Assembly: GCA_002869585.1 (NCBI GenBank)
Contig: PKUO01000058.1
Location: forward strand, 1 to 64,000
Length of the DNA: 64,000 bases
Source of the DNA: Sedimenticola sp.
Lineage (GTDB): Bacteria > Pseudomonadota > Gammaproteobacteria > Chromatiales > Chromatiaceae
Direction: 5' to 3'
Part shown: positions 51,142 to 62,064 of the stretch, piece by piece
Layout: the number at the start of each line of letters is the position of its first letter
Numbering within the stretch: the first letter of the stretch is position 1
Made by a program: the position numbers and the translations under genes
The notes under the pieces: model-generated
Databases searched by the model: none
The model's input: only the letters and a program-made list of their open reading frames with translations
What the model was told of the DNA's origin: nothing

Positions 51142-53202
51142 ATGTCGGCGTCAGGGAACACACAATTCAGTGGTTACGAGAGGGCCTTGGATAATCCGGA
51201 TTTTCAAGCGGGGATGATTCGGCTGGGAATCTGGCTGGTTGCCTTAATATACATAGGTACAGCGGCCTATCGCGGTTATTACCCCGTCGACCTGAATCAC
51301 TATACCCTGCTGTTTTTCCTGTTTTTTCTTGTTTTCAGCGGTATCCTGGTCAGCGTCTATATTCGGCCGGAATGGGCGCTGAGGCGATATGTTACCCTGG
51401 TTATCGACATCTCCGCCGCCAGTTTCTGTATCTACCTGGCCCAGGACAGCACCAGCCCCTTCTACCTGATCTATATCTGGATCTTTATCTCTTACGGCAC
51501 GCGCTACGGTGAAAAATATCTGAAGGCATCTGCGTTCCTAAGCGTGATGGCCTATACGGGTGTGCTCGTATACCAGAATCAGTTCAGGGAGCAGGGCTTT
51601 GAGATCGCGCTTATCTATCTGTTGCTGACAGTGCTGCCATTTTACCAGTACGTCCTGTTGCGTAAGTTGCACAAGGCCTGCCGGGAAGCCGAGATGTCCA
51701 GCCAGGCGAAAACCCGCTTCCTGGCAAAAATGACGCGCCAGCTCAGATCCCCCCTGAACGGCATTCTGGGCATTACCCAATTGATGGAAAAGGGGAATCT
51801 CGACAGCGATCAGCGCGCCTATCTGAAAACAGTTTCCAGCGCCGCCGATACCCTGCGATCGAGAATAGGTGATGCTCTCGATTTGTCGAGAATCGAAACC
51901 GGCACGCTGACACTGGATAACCATGAGTTCGAGACGCGAACCCTGGTGCAGGATGTCTGCGACGGCATGACGGTGCCCGCCCTGGAAAAAGGGCTGGAAA
52001 TGATCTGCAGCATAGACCCTGATGTGCCGTTGACGATCCACAGCGATTTCAACCGGCTCAAGCAGATTTTATTCAATCTGGTCGAAAATGCGGTGAACAG
52101 CAGTGAAACGGGGCTGATTGAGATAAAACTCAGTGTGATGTGGCACACCATCAGTACCTATTTGCGTATTGATATCATCGATACCGGCAAAGGGGTTCCA
52201 GAGGAAATTGTTGCCGAGGTTTTCGCCAACAAGTATTCGAAGGCGAAGATGCAGTCGTTGAACGCATCGAGTGTGGGGCTGGGCCTGACGATCGTCTATC
52301 AACTATCGAAGTTGATGTCGATCGATATATCGGTAGCAAAAAACGCGGGGGGTGGCAGTTGTGTCAGCCTGGCGATCCCTCTGGGGCAGAGGACCCAGCT
52401 GGCGAGTAAAGTGCCGATGCCCGATCTGGAGGGGCTGACCGGCTTCGTCTTTGAGCGGAATCTGCGGGTGTTGGGGCAGATAGAGGCTCTGCTCTCCGAA
52501 CGGGGCGTCAGTTACCGATCGGCATCACATGTCGCGCAACTGGCCACCGAGGTCTCCTTACTGGAGAGGCGGCGTGTCGATTTTGCTATCATTGCCGATG
52601 CCCCAGACAGGCCGCAGGATATGTATCGTATCGCGGATATTGTCAGGGATCATCTGGGTCAGGATGTGCCGGTGATCTTTCTCGGCTTCAGTGGCCGGGA
52701 GATTGGCCGAAGCTATCTGCATAGCCGGTTTATGGGCAAACCTGTATTCATGGATGTATTGGCGAGAAATATCAAGCGTATGGTTGAATCTGGAGACAGC
52801 CCCCGAGACGATGACCCCAAGCATGCCGTTTCACGAATCCGTGTGCTGGTGGCCGAGGACAACCGCATCAGCGGGATGATTCTGAGTACCTTGCTCGCAG
52901 ATCTGGGGCATGAGGTGTACTGGGCCAAAGATGGGCAGGAGGCGCTGGATGCCGCCGGCGCCAGTCGATTCGATCTTGCCATAATCGATGTGCGAATGCC
53001 GAGGATGGATGGGTTGGTTTTTACCCAGCACTATCGCCGGGATGAGGGAGATGGCGCGCATATGCCGATCATTGCCCTGACCGCCCACGATAACGAGGAG
53101 CTGCGTCAACAGTGTTTTATGGTGGGCATGGACGAGTTCCTGCTCAAGCCGGTCGATCGGCAGGTATTGAGTGCTGTTATACAGCAACACCTGAAGCGTT
53201 GA
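51142..53202 (+). CDS. Hybrid sensor kinase lacking the phospho-acceptor histidine
   Basis: 686 residues, with GGAGG before the ATG. N-terminal membrane region of about six helices (residues 25-175), resembling RpfC-like proteins. The dimerisation segment reads FLAKMTRQLRSPLNGILG; kinases have SHELRTPLNG here, so residue 199 is Arg (CGC) in place of His and the next acidic residue is Gln. The ATPase domain keeps the N-box (FNLVENAVNSS), DTGKGVPEE and SVGLGLTIV. A degenerate receiver-like domain follows (440-555), then a full receiver with Asp616 (IIDVRMPRMDG), ALTA and LLKPV. It could bind ATP but not phosphorylate itself on the usual site. Flanked by rnfE (convergent) and nth (divergent). 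Confidence 0.88.
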   Translation: MSASGNTQFSGYERALDNPDFQAGMIRLGIWLVALIYIGTAAYRGYYPVDLNHYTLLFFLFFLVFSGILVSVYIRPEWALRRYVTLVIDISAASFCIYLAQDSTSPFYLIYIWIFISYGTRYGEKYLKASAFLSVMAYTGVLVYQNQFREQGFEIALIYLLLTVLPFYQYVLLRKLHKACREAEMSSQAKTRFLAKMTRQLRSPLNGILGITQLMEKGNLDSDQRAYLKTVSSAADTLRSRIGDALDLSRIETGTLTLDNHEFETRTLVQDVCDGMTVPALEKGLEMICSIDPDVPLTIHSDFNRLKQILFNLVENAVNSSETGLIEIKLSVMWHTISTYLRIDIIDTGKGVPEEIVAEVFANKYSKAKMQSLNASSVGLGLTIVYQLSKLMSIDISVAKNAGGGSCVSLAIPLGQRTQLASKVPMPDLEGLTGFVFERNLRVLGQIEALLSERGVSYRSASHVAQLATEVSLLERRRVDFAIIADAPDRPQDMYRIADIVRDHLGQDVPVIFLGFSGREIGRSYLHSRFMGKPVFMDVLARNIKRMVESGDSPRDDDPKHAVSRIRVLVAEDNRISGMILSTLLADLGHEVYWAKDGQEALDAAGASRFDLAIIDVRMPRMDGLVFTQHYRRDEGDGAHMPIIALTAHDNEELRQQCFMVGMDEFLLKPVDRQVLSAVIQQHLKR

Positions 53203-53251
53203 ACAAAACGTCCGCGCAATCCCGTTTCTTTAGAGGTGGGTCAAGCGGGTA

Positions 53252-53935
53252 CTAGCTGGTTTGCGCCTCGGCAAGCACCACTTTGACCTTGCGACTGGCA
53301 GCCCGGCCGTCGATCACATTCTTCAGCGCAATCATAAAACCCAGGCCGAGAAAGGCACCGGGGGGTAGAATCGCCAGCAGCATGCCGTTGAAGTCCTCGC
53401 CCAGGGTCAGGGTCAGTCCGCGTGCGCCCTCACCGAACATCAGATGCGCCTGTGACAGCAGGGTGCCCATGCCGACGATTTCCCGCAACGAACCCAGAGC
53501 CACCAAGGCAAAGGTGAATCCGGCGCCCATCGCCAGCCCATCGATGGCAGAGCGGAACAGGTTGTTTTTCGAGGCAAAGGCCTCGGCCCGGCCGATGATG
53601 GCGCAGTTGGTGACGATCAGCGGGATGAAGATGCCGAGCACCTTGTAGAGCCCGTAGAACCAGGCATTCATGCTCAGTTCGACCGCAGTCACGAATGAGG
53701 CGATAACCAGCACGAATACCGGCAATCGCACTTCGGGTCGCACCAGATTGCGGATCAATGAGACGGTGACATTCGAGAGAGTCAGCACCAGGGTGGTGGC
53801 AATGCCCAGCCCCAGGCCATTGATCGCCGTATTGGTCACTGCCAGCAGCGGACAGAGCCCGAGCAGCGCGACCAGCGCCTGGTTGTTGCTCCAGAGACCA
53901 TCCTTTATCAGCTTGCTGTAACCGGTATCAGCCAT
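53252..53935 (-). CDS. rnfE: Electron transport complex subunit RnfE
   Basis: 227 residues, six membrane helices, homologous to RnfA and Nqr[20 protein letters not shown] at the N-terminus and [17 protein letters not shown] in the middle each carry the conserved Cys that with those of RnfA coordinates an intramembrane iron centre. Last gene of rnfABCDGE; 12 bp after rnfG. Confidence 0.95.
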   Translation of the reverse strand: MADTGYSKLIKDGLWSNNQALVALLGLCPLLAVTNTAINGLGLGIATTLVLTLSNVTVSLIRNLVRPEVRLPVFVLVIASFVTAVELSMNAWFYGLYKVLGIFIPLIVTNCAIIGRAEAFASKNNLFRSAIDGLAMGAGFTFALVALGSLREIVGMGTLLSQAHLMFGEGARGLTLTLGEDFNGMLLAILPPGAFLGLGFMIALKNVIDGRAASRKVKVVLAEAQTS

Positions 53936-53947
53936 GACGCTATTCTC

Positions 53948-54586
53948 TCATTGCGTGCTTGCGACGTTGACGGGAGCAGGAGCAAACAGCGAACGGCTAT
54001 TGTCCTTGTAATAGAGCAGGGTGTTCTTGACCGCCTGCACGATGGAGCGGGGGGTAATCGTCGCGCCGGTGAATTGGTCGAAATCGCCGCCGTCACGCTT
54101 GACCTTCCACTTCGAAATGTCGGGATTTTTCAGGGATTTACCCTTGAAACCGAAGATCCAGTCGGATCGTTCCTCTTCGATTTTATCCCCCAGCCCCGGT
54201 GTCTCCTTGTGGGAAATGACCCGTACGCCACCCAGCGTGTAATCGGCGTTGACCGCCACCAGCAGTTTGATCGGCCCGCTGTAGCCATCCGGAACCGTGG
54301 TGGTGAAAACCGCAGCAACCGGCTGATCGGCCTTGCGGCCGCGATAGACCTGGATATGCTCGCCACCCAAGCGGTCTTTATCCGCAATGGTGATGAAGTC
54401 GCTGACGATATCGTTGTCGATAGAGTCTGCCGGTACCAGGGCTGACAGGTTCTTGAGCAGGGCTTCACGCTCATTGGCGGCGATGCGCTCGGCGGTCTGA
54501 TCGTAGGTGAATGCCAACAGGCTGGTCCCGCTCACTGCAAACAGGGCCAGCAGCAGGCCTGCAATGAGAACCGGATATTTAGTCAT
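53948..54586 (-). CDS. rnfG: Electron transport complex subunit RnfG
   Basis: 212 residues from ATG 54586, which has GAGGAG five bases upstream and overlaps the rnfD end by 8 bases. N-terminal helix (VLIAGLLLALFAVSGTSLLAF), periplasmic FMN-binding domain with the flavinylation motif DQFTGATITPRSIV (about residue 170); the Thr before ITP carries covalent FMN in relatives after modification by ApbE. No apbE gene in the window. Confidence 0.95.
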   Translation of the reverse strand: MTKYPVLIAGLLLALFAVSGTSLLAFTYDQTAERIAANEREALLKNLSALVPADSIDNDIVSDFITIADKDRLGGEHIQVYRGRKADQPVAAVFTTTVPDGYSGPIKLLVAVNADYTLGGVRVISHKETPGLGDKIEEERSDWIFGFKGKSLKNPDISKWKVKRDGGDFDQFTGATITPRSIVQAVKNTLLYYKDNSRSLFAPAPVNVASTQ

Positions 54587-55622
54587 GACTACTCCTCTCA
54601 TGCCCGAAGACGCGTGGTTGGGTGTAGTAATCGATGGTGGGGGCGGCCATGTTCAAAAGCAATACAGAGAAGGCCACCGCATCCGGATAGCCGCCCCAGG
54701 TGCGGATGATATAGATGAGCACGCCGATACTGGCGCCGTAGATCAACTGGCCTTTTTTGGTGGTGCAGGCGGATACCGGGTCGGTGGCGATAAAAAAGGC
54801 CCCGAGAATCGTCCCGCCACTGAACACGTGGAACAGCGCGAAGGGGTGGGCATCCTGATCGATGATGTGAAACAGCATGGCGATCACCACCAGGGCGCCG
54901 ATCATGGCAACCGGGATATGCCAGCTGATGATGCGTTTATAGAGCAGCAATAGGCCACCGAGGAGATACCAGTTGCCGACCCATTCCCAGCCGAGGCCGC
55001 CGAAGTCGCCCCACAGGGGGCTATTCTTGATTTCGCCCAGGGTGAAGTTCAGATCCAGCTGGGTGCGCATCACATCCAGGGGGGTGGCCATGGAGAGCGC
55101 GTCCCAGGTGAGTCCGGCCGGCAGGCTGCCGGTAAAGATCAGCGTCAGGGTCTGGCTGAACGACAGGGCATGCTGGTTGAGCATTTCCGGGGGTACCCAG
55201 GAAGTCATGGGTATCGGGTATGAGACCAGCAGCAGGACATAGGCGGCCATTGCCGGGTTGAACGGGTTGTAGCCAATGCCGCCATAGAGTTGCTTCACCA
55301 CGATAATGGCGAACACCATGCCGATCACCGTCAGCCACCAGGGCAGCAGCGGCGGCACCGCCAGGGCGAACAGAACTGCTGTGACCACGGCGCTGAGGTC
55401 CTTGATCTCCGGTATTGGATTGCGGCCGCGCATTTTCAGTACCAGCGCTTCGCTGGTCACTGCGACCACCGAGGCGAAGACAATATTGATCAGCGTGCCC
55501 CAGCCGAAATACCAAGTCATCGCAATGGTGCCGGGGATCAGCGCGATCAACACCCACAGCATGGTCCAGGTGACGCTGTTCGGGCGCTCGGTGTGGGGTG
55601 AGGTGATGGTGGCAAAACGCAT
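54579..55622 (-). CDS. rnfD: Electron transport complex subunit RnfD
   Basis: 347 residues, about ten helices, NqrB-like. A flavinylation-type sequence DALSMATPLDVM (about residues 180-191) carries the candidate Thr for covalent FMN. FNPAMAAYVLLLVSYP and GTILGAFFIATDPVSACTTKKG are typical of RnfD. Four bp after rnfC. Membrane core of the ferredoxin:NAD+ oxidoreductase. Confidence 0.95.
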   Translation of the reverse strand: MRFATITSPHTERPNSVTWTMLWVLIALIPGTIAMTWYFGWGTLINIVFASVVAVTSEALVLKMRGRNPIPEIKDLSAVVTAVLFALAVPPLLPWWLTVIGMVFAIIVVKQLYGGIGYNPFNPAMAAYVLLLVSYPIPMTSWVPPEMLNQHALSFSQTLTLIFTGSLPAGLTWDALSMATPLDVMRTQLDLNFTLGEIKNSPLWGDFGGLGWEWVGNWYLLGGLLLLYKRIISWHIPVAMIGALVVIAMLFHIIDQDAHPFALFHVFSGGTILGAFFIATDPVSACTTKKGQLIYGASIGVLIYIIRTWGGYPDAVAFSVLLLNMAAPTIDYYTQPRVFGHERSSHD

Positions 55623-55625
55623 AGG

Positions 55626-57350
55626 TTATCCGTCCTGCGATTCGGTGGTGTCGGTTACTGTAGTTGCGGAATGGCTGGCCTTGCGCCGCGTCTCTGCCTG
55701 GTCGATCTTCGCCTGCTGGGCAGGGGTCAGGTTCTCGGTGTTCTGTGGCGCCACGCCCTGTTCCGTCAGCTTGGCCTTTTTCTCGGCCGCCCGTTTCATT
55801 GCGGCCTCTATCGCCGCCTTCTTGGGGTCTGCGCCATCGGCATCGTTGCTCTTTTTGGCGGCCGGCTTCTTCGCCAGGGCCTCCTTCTTCATGCGCAGCT
55901 TGGCCTGGCGCTCCGCTTCCAGTCTTTCGAGGCGGGCCACCCTGACCTCATGGCGTTTGCGCGCCTGTTCAGCCTTTTGTTTCTCCTGTTCCTGCGCCCA
56001 GCTTTCGGTCTTGGCATAGCGGTAATACTGCACCAGCGGGATGTGCGCCGGACAGACATGCGAGCAGCAACCACACTCGATGCAGTCGAACAGGTGGTAT
56101 TCCTGGGTTTTCTCCAGATCCTTGGCGCGGGCATACCAGTACATCTGCTGGGGCAGCAGATTGACCGGGCAGACCGCGGCGCACTGGCCGCAGCGGATGC
56201 AGGGAGTGGCGGGACCCGGATCCGGCGCCTCGTGCCCGCTGGCCGCGAGCAGGCAGTTGGCCGCCTTGGTGATCGGGGCGGCATCGTCGTTCAGGGTGAA
56301 GCCCATCATCGGCCCACCGAGAATCAGTTTCGATATCTTCGAGGTGTAGTCGCCTGCCAGCTCGATTAGGTTCCGCGCAGGCGTGCCGATCAGCACCTCG
56401 AAATTGGCCGGTGTTTTCACGCCTTCGCCGGTTACCGTGACCAGGCGAGAGATCAGTGGCTTGCCCTCGAGTACCGCATCGGCAATGGCCGCCGCTGTGC
56501 CGACGTTGTGGCAGACTATGCCGATTTTCGCCGGAATCGCCCCTGAAGGCACCTCTTTGCCGGTCAGCACCCGGATCAACTGCTTCTCACCGCCGCTGGG
56601 GTAGAGGGTCGGGATAGGCACCACTTCAAGTCCCGTCAGGCCGCTGCTGGCTGCCGCTTCGCGCATCGCGCCGATCGCCTCGGGTTTGTTGTCCTCGATG
56701 CCTACCAGCACCCGTTCGGGTTTGAGCAGATGCATGAGAATCTCGATGCCGCTGATAATCCGCTGCGGGTGCTCGCGCATCAGCATGTCATCGCAGGTGA
56801 TGTAGGGTTCGCATTCCGCGCCGTTGATGATCAGTGTCTTGATCCAGGTCTCGGGTCCCGGATTGATCTTTACGCTGGTGGGGAAGGCCGCGCCGCCCAA
56901 GCCGACGATTCCGCTTTGGCGGATACGTTCGCGCAGCTCAGCGGGGTCGCTGTTGTGATAACTGGTCAGAGGCTCGGGCAGATCAATCCATTCATCCCTG
57001 CAATCGCTGTCGATGACGACGCACAAGCCGGTCAGGCCGGAAGGGTGCGGGATGAGGTGTTCTGCGATATCGGCCACGGTGCCCGAGGTGGGGGCATGTA
57101 CCGGGGCGCTGATATAGCCCTGGGCCCTGGCGATCAACTGGCCTTTGAGAACCCGCTCGCCGACTGTCACCAGTGGTTCAGCGATTTCACCAATATGCTG
57201 TTGCAAGGGGACGATCAGCCGGGCGGGAATCGGGGCCTTGCGTACCGGATCGCCCGTCGATTGCGATTTGTTGTCAGGCAGGTGCAGCCCGCCGTGGAAG
57301 TGGAACAGTTTGCGGTTGCTGACGGAGGTCGCTTTATGCATGACGGGCAT
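55626..57350 (-). CDS. rnfC: Electron transport complex subunit RnfC
   Basis: 574 residues. N-terminal FMN/NADH-binding part ([16 protein letters not shown] near 130; [14 protein letters not shown]), SLBB domain, two [4Fe-4S] clusters ([15 protein letters not shown] and [15 protein letters not shown], about 375-430), and a variable Lys/Ala/Glu-rich helical tail (450-574) as in many gammaproteobacterial RnfC. Site of NADH reaction. Overlaps rnfB by 17 bases; ATG 57341 is an alternative start. Confidence 0.95.
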   Translation of the reverse strand: MPVMHKATSVSNRKLFHFHGGLHLPDNKSQSTGDPVRKAPIPARLIVPLQQHIGEIAEPLVTVGERVLKGQLIARAQGYISAPVHAPTSGTVADIAEHLIPHPSGLTGLCVVIDSDCRDEWIDLPEPLTSYHNSDPAELRERIRQSGIVGLGGAAFPTSVKINPGPETWIKTLIINGAECEPYITCDDMLMREHPQRIISGIEILMHLLKPERVLVGIEDNKPEAIGAMREAAASSGLTGLEVVPIPTLYPSGGEKQLIRVLTGKEVPSGAIPAKIGIVCHNVGTAAAIADAVLEGKPLISRLVTVTGEGVKTPANFEVLIGTPARNLIELAGDYTSKISKLILGGPMMGFTLNDDAAPITKAANCLLAASGHEAPDPGPATPCIRCGQCAAVCPVNLLPQQMYWYARAKDLEKTQEYHLFDCIECGCCSHVCPAHIPLVQYYRYAKTESWAQEQEKQKAEQARKRHEVRVARLERLEAERQAKLRMKKEALAKKPAAKKSNDADGADPKKAAIEAAMKRAAEKKAKLTEQGVAPQNTENLTPAQQAKIDQAETRRKASHSATTVTDTTESQDG

Positions 57351-57909
57351 CCCCTGCGTTGACCAGCTCGGGGGAGGCGTTGTTCGGGAATGGCCATTTC
57401 CAGTTGCTGGTATCCACTTTCAACGGCTCCATGTGAATACACTCCACTGGGCAGGGGGGCAGGCAGAGTTCACAGCCGGTGCACTCGTTGCCGATCACCG
57501 TATGCATCTGTTTTGCCGCGCCGAGAATGGCGTCTACCGGGCAGGCCTGAATGCACAGGGTGCAGCCGATGCACTCCTGCTCGTCGATCACGGCGACGGC
57601 CTTGGGCTTCTCGACAGCTGCCTCGCCATCCATCGGCACCGGGTCAACACCCAGCAGATCGGCCAGAGCGATCATGGTTGCCTCGCCGCCTGGGGGGCAC
57701 TTGTTGATGCTGTCCTCGCCATTGGCTATGGATTCGGCATAGGGACGGCAGCCCGGATGACCGCACTGTCCGCATTGTGTCTGGGGGAGCAGGGCATCGA
57801 TCTTGTCGACAATCGGGTCACCTTCGACATGGAAGCGGATCGAGGAAAATCCCAGCAACAGCCCGAAAGCGAGGGCGAGAGTGGCAATGGCGAGTATCGC
57901 GATGATCAT
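57334..57909 (-). CDS. rnfB: Electron transport complex subunit RnfB
   Basis: 191 residues. N-terminal helix, then the [4Fe-4S] domain [19 protein letters not shown] with the fourth Cys in NKCPPGG, then two ferredoxin clusters [16 protein letters not shown] and [16 protein letters not shown]. Accepts electrons from ferredoxin. All cysteines present. Nine bp after rnfA. Confidence 0.96.
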   Translation of the reverse strand: MIIAILAIATLALAFGLLLGFSSIRFHVEGDPIVDKIDALLPQTQCGQCGHPGCRPYAESIANGEDSINKCPPGGEATMIALADLLGVDPVPMDGEAAVEKPKAVAVIDEQECIGCTLCIQACPVDAILGAAKQMHTVIGNECTGCELCLPPCPVECIHMEPLKVDTSNWKWPFPNNASPELVNAGDARHA

Positions 57910-57918
57910 GATCAGGCC

Positions 57919-58500
57919 CTAGTTCGAGACCAGCCCGGCAAAGCCCATAAACGCCATGGACATCAGGCCCGCAGTGATCAAGGCAATGGCGCTGCCCTGG
58001 AAGGGCTTGGGGACATCGGCCACGGTGATACGTTCCCGGACCGCGGCAAACAGCACCAGCACCATGGAGAATCCCACCGCAGCGCCAAATCCATAGAGCC
58101 CGGATTCGATGAAGCTGTGCTGCTCCTGGGTGTTGAGCAGCGCGACGCCAAGAACGGCGCAGTTGGTGGTGATCAGCGGCAGGAATATGCCCAGCACCTG
58201 GTAGAGTACCGGGCTGGTCTTGTGCATCACCATTTCAGTGAACTGCACCAGGACCGCGATCACCAGGATAAAGGTGATGGTGCGCAGATACTCGATTCCC
58301 AGCGGTGCGAGCAGATATTCGTTGGCCAGGTAACTGCAGATCGATGAGAGGGTCAGCACGAAGGTGGTCGCCATGCCCATGCCAATCGCCGTTTCCAGCT
58401 TTTTCGACACGCCCATGAACGGGCACAGCCCGAGAAACTTCACCAGAACGAAGTTGTTGACCAGAACGGTACTGATAATGATCAGGGCGTATTCTTTCAT
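57919..58500 (-). CDS. rnfA: Electron transport complex subunit RnfA
   Basis: 193 residues from ATG 58500 ([20 protein letters not shown]), the usual start and length. Six helices; conserved Cys in [11 protein letters not shown] and [11 protein letters not shown], partner of RnfE. First gene of the rnf operon, 156 bp downstream of metG on the same strand, so it may have its own promoter. Confidence 0.96.
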   Translation of the reverse strand: MKEYALIIISTVLVNNFVLVKFLGLCPFMGVSKKLETAIGMGMATTFVLTLSSICSYLANEYLLAPLGIEYLRTITFILVIAVLVQFTEMVMHKTSPVLYQVLGIFLPLITTNCAVLGVALLNTQEQHSFIESGLYGFGAAVGFSMVLVLFAAVRERITVADVPKPFQGSAIALITAGLMSMAFMGFAGLVSN

Positions 58501-58656
58501 CTGCTTCGAAGCTACCTCAAGCCGCTTGTCGGGAATCTTAGGGGTTGAGACCCGGCTAAACAACCGATGATTTGTACGTACATAGCCTTATACCGGGTAT
58601 ATCCTCAAGGGCGCATTGATTTTTCTTCAGCGCGAATCCCTGCAACCGGTTCCAGC

Positions 58657-60696
58657 CTATTTGACCTTCATGCCGGGTTCGGCGCCGCTGTCCGGGTTGA
58701 GAATGAACAGGTCCTTGCCGCCGGGGCCAGCCGCCAGCACCATCCCTTCCGACAGCCCAAAACGCATCTTTCTTGGTGCTAGGTTCGCGACCATTACCGT
58801 GAGTTTGCCCTCCAGATCCTCCGGGGCGTAGGCGGATTTGATCCCGGCGAAGACATTGCGCGTTTCGCCGCCCAGATCCAGGGTCAGCTGCAACAGTTTG
58901 TCGGCGCCCTCGACATGTGCCGCCTTGGCGATTCTGACCACGCGCAGATCGACCTTGGCGAAGTCGTCGTAGTCGATACTGGCGGCAATCGGATGGTCTG
59001 CCAATGGACCGCTGGGCTTGGCCTCGGCGGTAGCGGTTTTTGTCAGGTCCTGCTTCGAATCTTCGGTCATGGCTTCCACCTGTTTTGGGTCGATGCGTGT
59101 CATCAGGGGTTCAAACTTGGCGATCTGATGGCCGGTCAGCGGCTGTTTCAGTGCTGCCCAGCTGAGGGCGTCGATTTGCAGAAAGGCCTCGGACTTTTCT
59201 GCCGTGGCCGGCAGGATGGGGCGTAGATAGCCGATCAGCAGGCGGAACAGGTTGAGGCCCATGGAGCAGGTGTCCTGAAGTTCCTGATCTTTGCCTTCCT
59301 CCTTGGCAATCACCCAGGGCTTTTTCTCATCGATATACTGATTGGCGCGATCCGCTAGGGCCATGATTTCGCGCACCGCACGGCTGAATTCACGCTTCTC
59401 GTAGTGTTCGGCGATGGTTTCGCCGGCATCGATGAACGCCTGCAGCAGGGCCGGTTCAGCGATCTGCTCCGAGAGCATGCCATCGAAACGCTTGCTGATG
59501 AATCCCGCGCAACGGCTGGCGATGTTCACCACCTTACCGACCAGGTCGGCATTGATGCGCGCGGTGAAATCCTCCAGGTTCAGATAGATGTCCTCAACCC
59601 CTGAGCCCAGCTTGCCCGCGAAGTAGTAGCGCAGGTATTCCGGATTGAGGTGATCGAGATAGGTGCGCGCCTTGATGAAGGTGCCCCGCGACTTGGACAT
59701 ATTCTGCCCGTCGACTGTGAGAAAACCGTGTGAGAAGACCGCTGTCGGGGTGCGGAAGTCAGCGCCATGCAGCATCGCCGGCCAGAACAGGGCATGAAAG
59801 TAGATGATGTCCTTGCCGATGAAGTGATAGAGCTCGGCATCCGAGTCCTTGCCCCAGAACTCGTCGAAATTCAGCCCCTCGCTGCGGTCACACAGATTCT
59901 GGAAGCTGGCCTGGTAGCCGATCGGCGCATCCAGCCAGACATAGAAGTACTTGCCGGGATGGTCCGGTATCTCAAACCCGAAATAGGGGGCGTCCCGGGA
60001 GATATCCCACTCCTGCAGCCCGGCGTTGAACCATTCATCGAGCTTGTTGGAGACCTCTTTCTGCAGATGGCCGCCCCGGGTCCACTGCTTGAGCATCTCC
60101 TCGAAATCGCCCAGACGGAAAAAGTAATGCTCCGACTCTTTGTCCACGGGCGTGGCGCCGGAGACGGCGGAGACCGGGTTTTTCAGCTCGCTGGGGGAGT
60201 AACTGGCACCGCACACCTCGCAGTTGTCACCGTACTGGTCCTGGGCTCCGCACTTTGGGCACTCGCCCTTGATGAAGCGATCCGGCAGGAACATGTTCTC
60301 CACCGGGTCGTAGGCCTGGGTGATGGTGCGCCTGGAGATGTGACCCTTGTCGCGGTTACGCTCGTAGATGCGATTGGCGCAGATGCGGTTCTCTTCGGAG
60401 TGGGTCGAATGATAATTGTCGAAATCCACATTGAATTGGGCGAAATCGGCCTTATGTTCCTCAGCAACCCGTGCGATCAGCGCCTCGGACTCGATCCCCT
60501 CCTGGCGCGCGCGTAGCATGATCGGGGTGCCATGGGCGTCATCGGCACAGACATAAATGCACTGATGGCCGCGCATTTTCTGAAAACGGACCCAGATATC
60601 AGTCTGGATGTATTCCACCAGATGTCCGATATGAATCGGTCCGTTGGCATAGGGAAGGGCGCTGGTTACCAGGATTTTTCGCGGTGTTTGACTCAT
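58657..60696 (-). CDS. metG: Methionyl-tRNA synthetase
   Basis: 679 residues. Class I synthetase with HIGH-type motif [10 protein letters not shown] (about residue 21), zinc region [17 protein letters not shown] (about 145), KMSKS as [10 protein letters not shown] (about 335), anticodon-binding domain, and a C-terminal EMAP/Trbp111-type tRNA-binding domain (about 575-679: [20 protein letters not shown]). Start taken at [19 protein letters not shown]; an ATG 15 bases upstream is also possible. Confidence 0.97.
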   Translation of the reverse strand: MSQTPRKILVTSALPYANGPIHIGHLVEYIQTDIWVRFQKMRGHQCIYVCADDAHGTPIMLRARQEGIESEALIARVAEEHKADFAQFNVDFDNYHSTHSEENRICANRIYERNRDKGHISRRTITQAYDPVENMFLPDRFIKGECPKCGAQDQYGDNCEVCGASYSPSELKNPVSAVSGATPVDKESEHYFFRLGDFEEMLKQWTRGGHLQKEVSNKLDEWFNAGLQEWDISRDAPYFGFEIPDHPGKYFYVWLDAPIGYQASFQNLCDRSEGLNFDEFWGKDSDAELYHFIGKDIIYFHALFWPAMLHGADFRTPTAVFSHGFLTVDGQNMSKSRGTFIKARTYLDHLNPEYLRYYFAGKLGSGVEDIYLNLEDFTARINADLVGKVVNIASRCAGFISKRFDGMLSEQIAEPALLQAFIDAGETIAEHYEKREFSRAVREIMALADRANQYIDEKKPWVIAKEEGKDQELQDTCSMGLNLFRLLIGYLRPILPATAEKSEAFLQIDALSWAALKQPLTGHQIAKFEPLMTRIDPKQVEAMTEDSKQDLTKTATAEAKPSGPLADHPIAASIDYDDFAKVDLRVVRIAKAAHVEGADKLLQLTLDLGGETRNVFAGIKSAYAPEDLEGKLTVMVANLAPRKMRFGLSEGMVLAAGPGGKDLFILNPDSGAEPGMKVK

Positions 60697-60845
60697 GGCG
60701 GTTGACTGCATCTATAGACCCGGAGGATCAGGCTAAGGGATAATTAAGCGATCAATTATCGCATAGTAATCGCAGAATGTGGCAGATTAGGCGATCAATT
60801 CCAGGCGGGATCTTGAAGTTTCACAATAAAGACCCACTGTTTTAG

Positions 60846-60874
60846 TTGGGAAATCGTGTGGCTTGATGTAGAAT
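60846..60874 (+). promoter_or_regulatory. Sigma-70 promoter of apbC
   Basis: TTGGGA (60846-60851), 17-bp spacer, TAGAAT (60869-60874). Start near 60881 would leave an 83-base leader before the apbC ATG. Confidence 0.45.
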
Positions 60875-60963
60875 GCGCGGCCATTAACGTACAAACCAGT
60901 GCTGAACACACTATTTTTTCTGGTGGGACCGTGAGTTTTGTGACCTGCCGGCAGGAGAGCAAT

Positions 60964-62055
60964 ATGTCAGAAGTAACGAAAGAGCAGATTGAAGAGGCGA
61001 TCAAGGGTTACACAGAACCCCATATGGACAAGGATCTGGTCAGCGCCAAGTGTGTCAAGGCCATCGAAATCGCTGGCGACAAGGTAAAGATCAAGGTTGA
61101 ACTCGGCTTTCCGGCCAAGGGCATCGAGGCGGCGCTGAGCGCCAAAGTCAAGGAGTTGGCCGAATCCGTTGCCGGGGTCGCCAGCGCCGAGGTCGAATGC
61201 GGTACCAAGGTGGTCGCTCACTCTGTTCAGAAGTCACTCAAACCGATTGATAACGTCAAGAATATCATCGCCGTGGCCTCAGGCAAGGGTGGTGTGGGTA
61301 AATCCACCACCGCTGTGAACCTGGCGCTGGCGCTGGCTGCTGAAGGGGCCAAGGTTGGTATCCTGGATGCGGATATCTATGGTCCCTCCCAACCACGCAT
61401 GCTCGGTGTCAGCGGTCAGCCCGAGTCGAAAGACGGCAAGACCCTGGAGCCTATATCCAGCTATGGTCTGCAGGCGATGTCCATCGGCTTTCTGATCGAT
61501 GAAGAGACCCCGATGATCTGGCGTGGTCCGATGGTCACCCAGGCGCTTGAACAGCTTCTGAACGACACCAACTGGGACAACCTCGATTACCTGGTGATCG
61601 ATCTGCCGCCGGGTACCGGCGACACCCAGCTGACATTGGCGCAAAAGGTGCCGGTGTCTGGCGCGGTGATTGTCACCACCCCTCAGGACATCGCCCTGCT
61701 GGATGCCCGTAAAGGCTTCAAAATGTTCGAGAAGGTGGAAGTGCCGGTCCTGGGTATCGTCGAAAACATGAGCACCAACATCTGTTCCAGCTGTGGTCAC
61801 GAAGAGCACATCTTCGGTGAGGGCGGCGGTGTCCGCATGGCTGAACAGTACGGTGTGAATTTTCTCGGTGCTCTGCCCCTGGATATCCGTATCCGTGAAG
61901 AGACCGACGGCGGCAAGCCGACCGTGGTGGCCGAGCCCGAGGCGCGTATTTCACAGATCTATCGCGAAATTGCACGCAAAGTCGCGGCCAAGCTTGCGCT
62001 ACAGGCGAAGAGCTACGCCTCCAAGTTCCCCAACATCGTGATTCAGAACAACTGA
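60964..62055 (+). CDS. apbC: Iron-sulfur cluster carrier ApbC/Mrp
   Basis: 363 residues. N-terminal MIP18-type domain (residues 1-85), then P-loop ATPase with deviant Walker A SGKGGVGKSTTAVNL (about 101), DADIYGPSQPRMLG, DLPPGTGDTQL, and CSSCGHEEHIFGEGGG (about 275), the CxxC pair that holds a bridging cluster. Delivers Fe-S clusters to target proteins. AGGAG lies seven bases before ATG 60964. Divergent from metG, a common arrangement in this class. Confidence 0.96.
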   Translation: MSEVTKEQIEEAIKGYTEPHMDKDLVSAKCVKAIEIAGDKVKIKVELGFPAKGIEAALSAKVKELAESVAGVASAEVECGTKVVAHSVQKSLKPIDNVKNIIAVASGKGGVGKSTTAVNLALALAAEGAKVGILDADIYGPSQPRMLGVSGQPESKDGKTLEPISSYGLQAMSIGFLIDEETPMIWRGPMVTQALEQLLNDTNWDNLDYLVIDLPPGTGDTQLTLAQKVPVSGAVIVTTPQDIALLDARKGFKMFEKVEVPVLGIVENMSTNICSSCGHEEHIFGEGGGVRMAEQYGVNFLGALPLDIRIREETDGGKPTVVAEPEARISQIYREIARKVAAKLALQAKSYASKFPNIVIQNN

Positions 62056-62064
62056 TGATCACGG

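Noticed and set aside
57145-58347. 400-codon open frame on the + strand
   Set aside because: Antisense to rnfC, rnfB and rnfA, which are clear family members.
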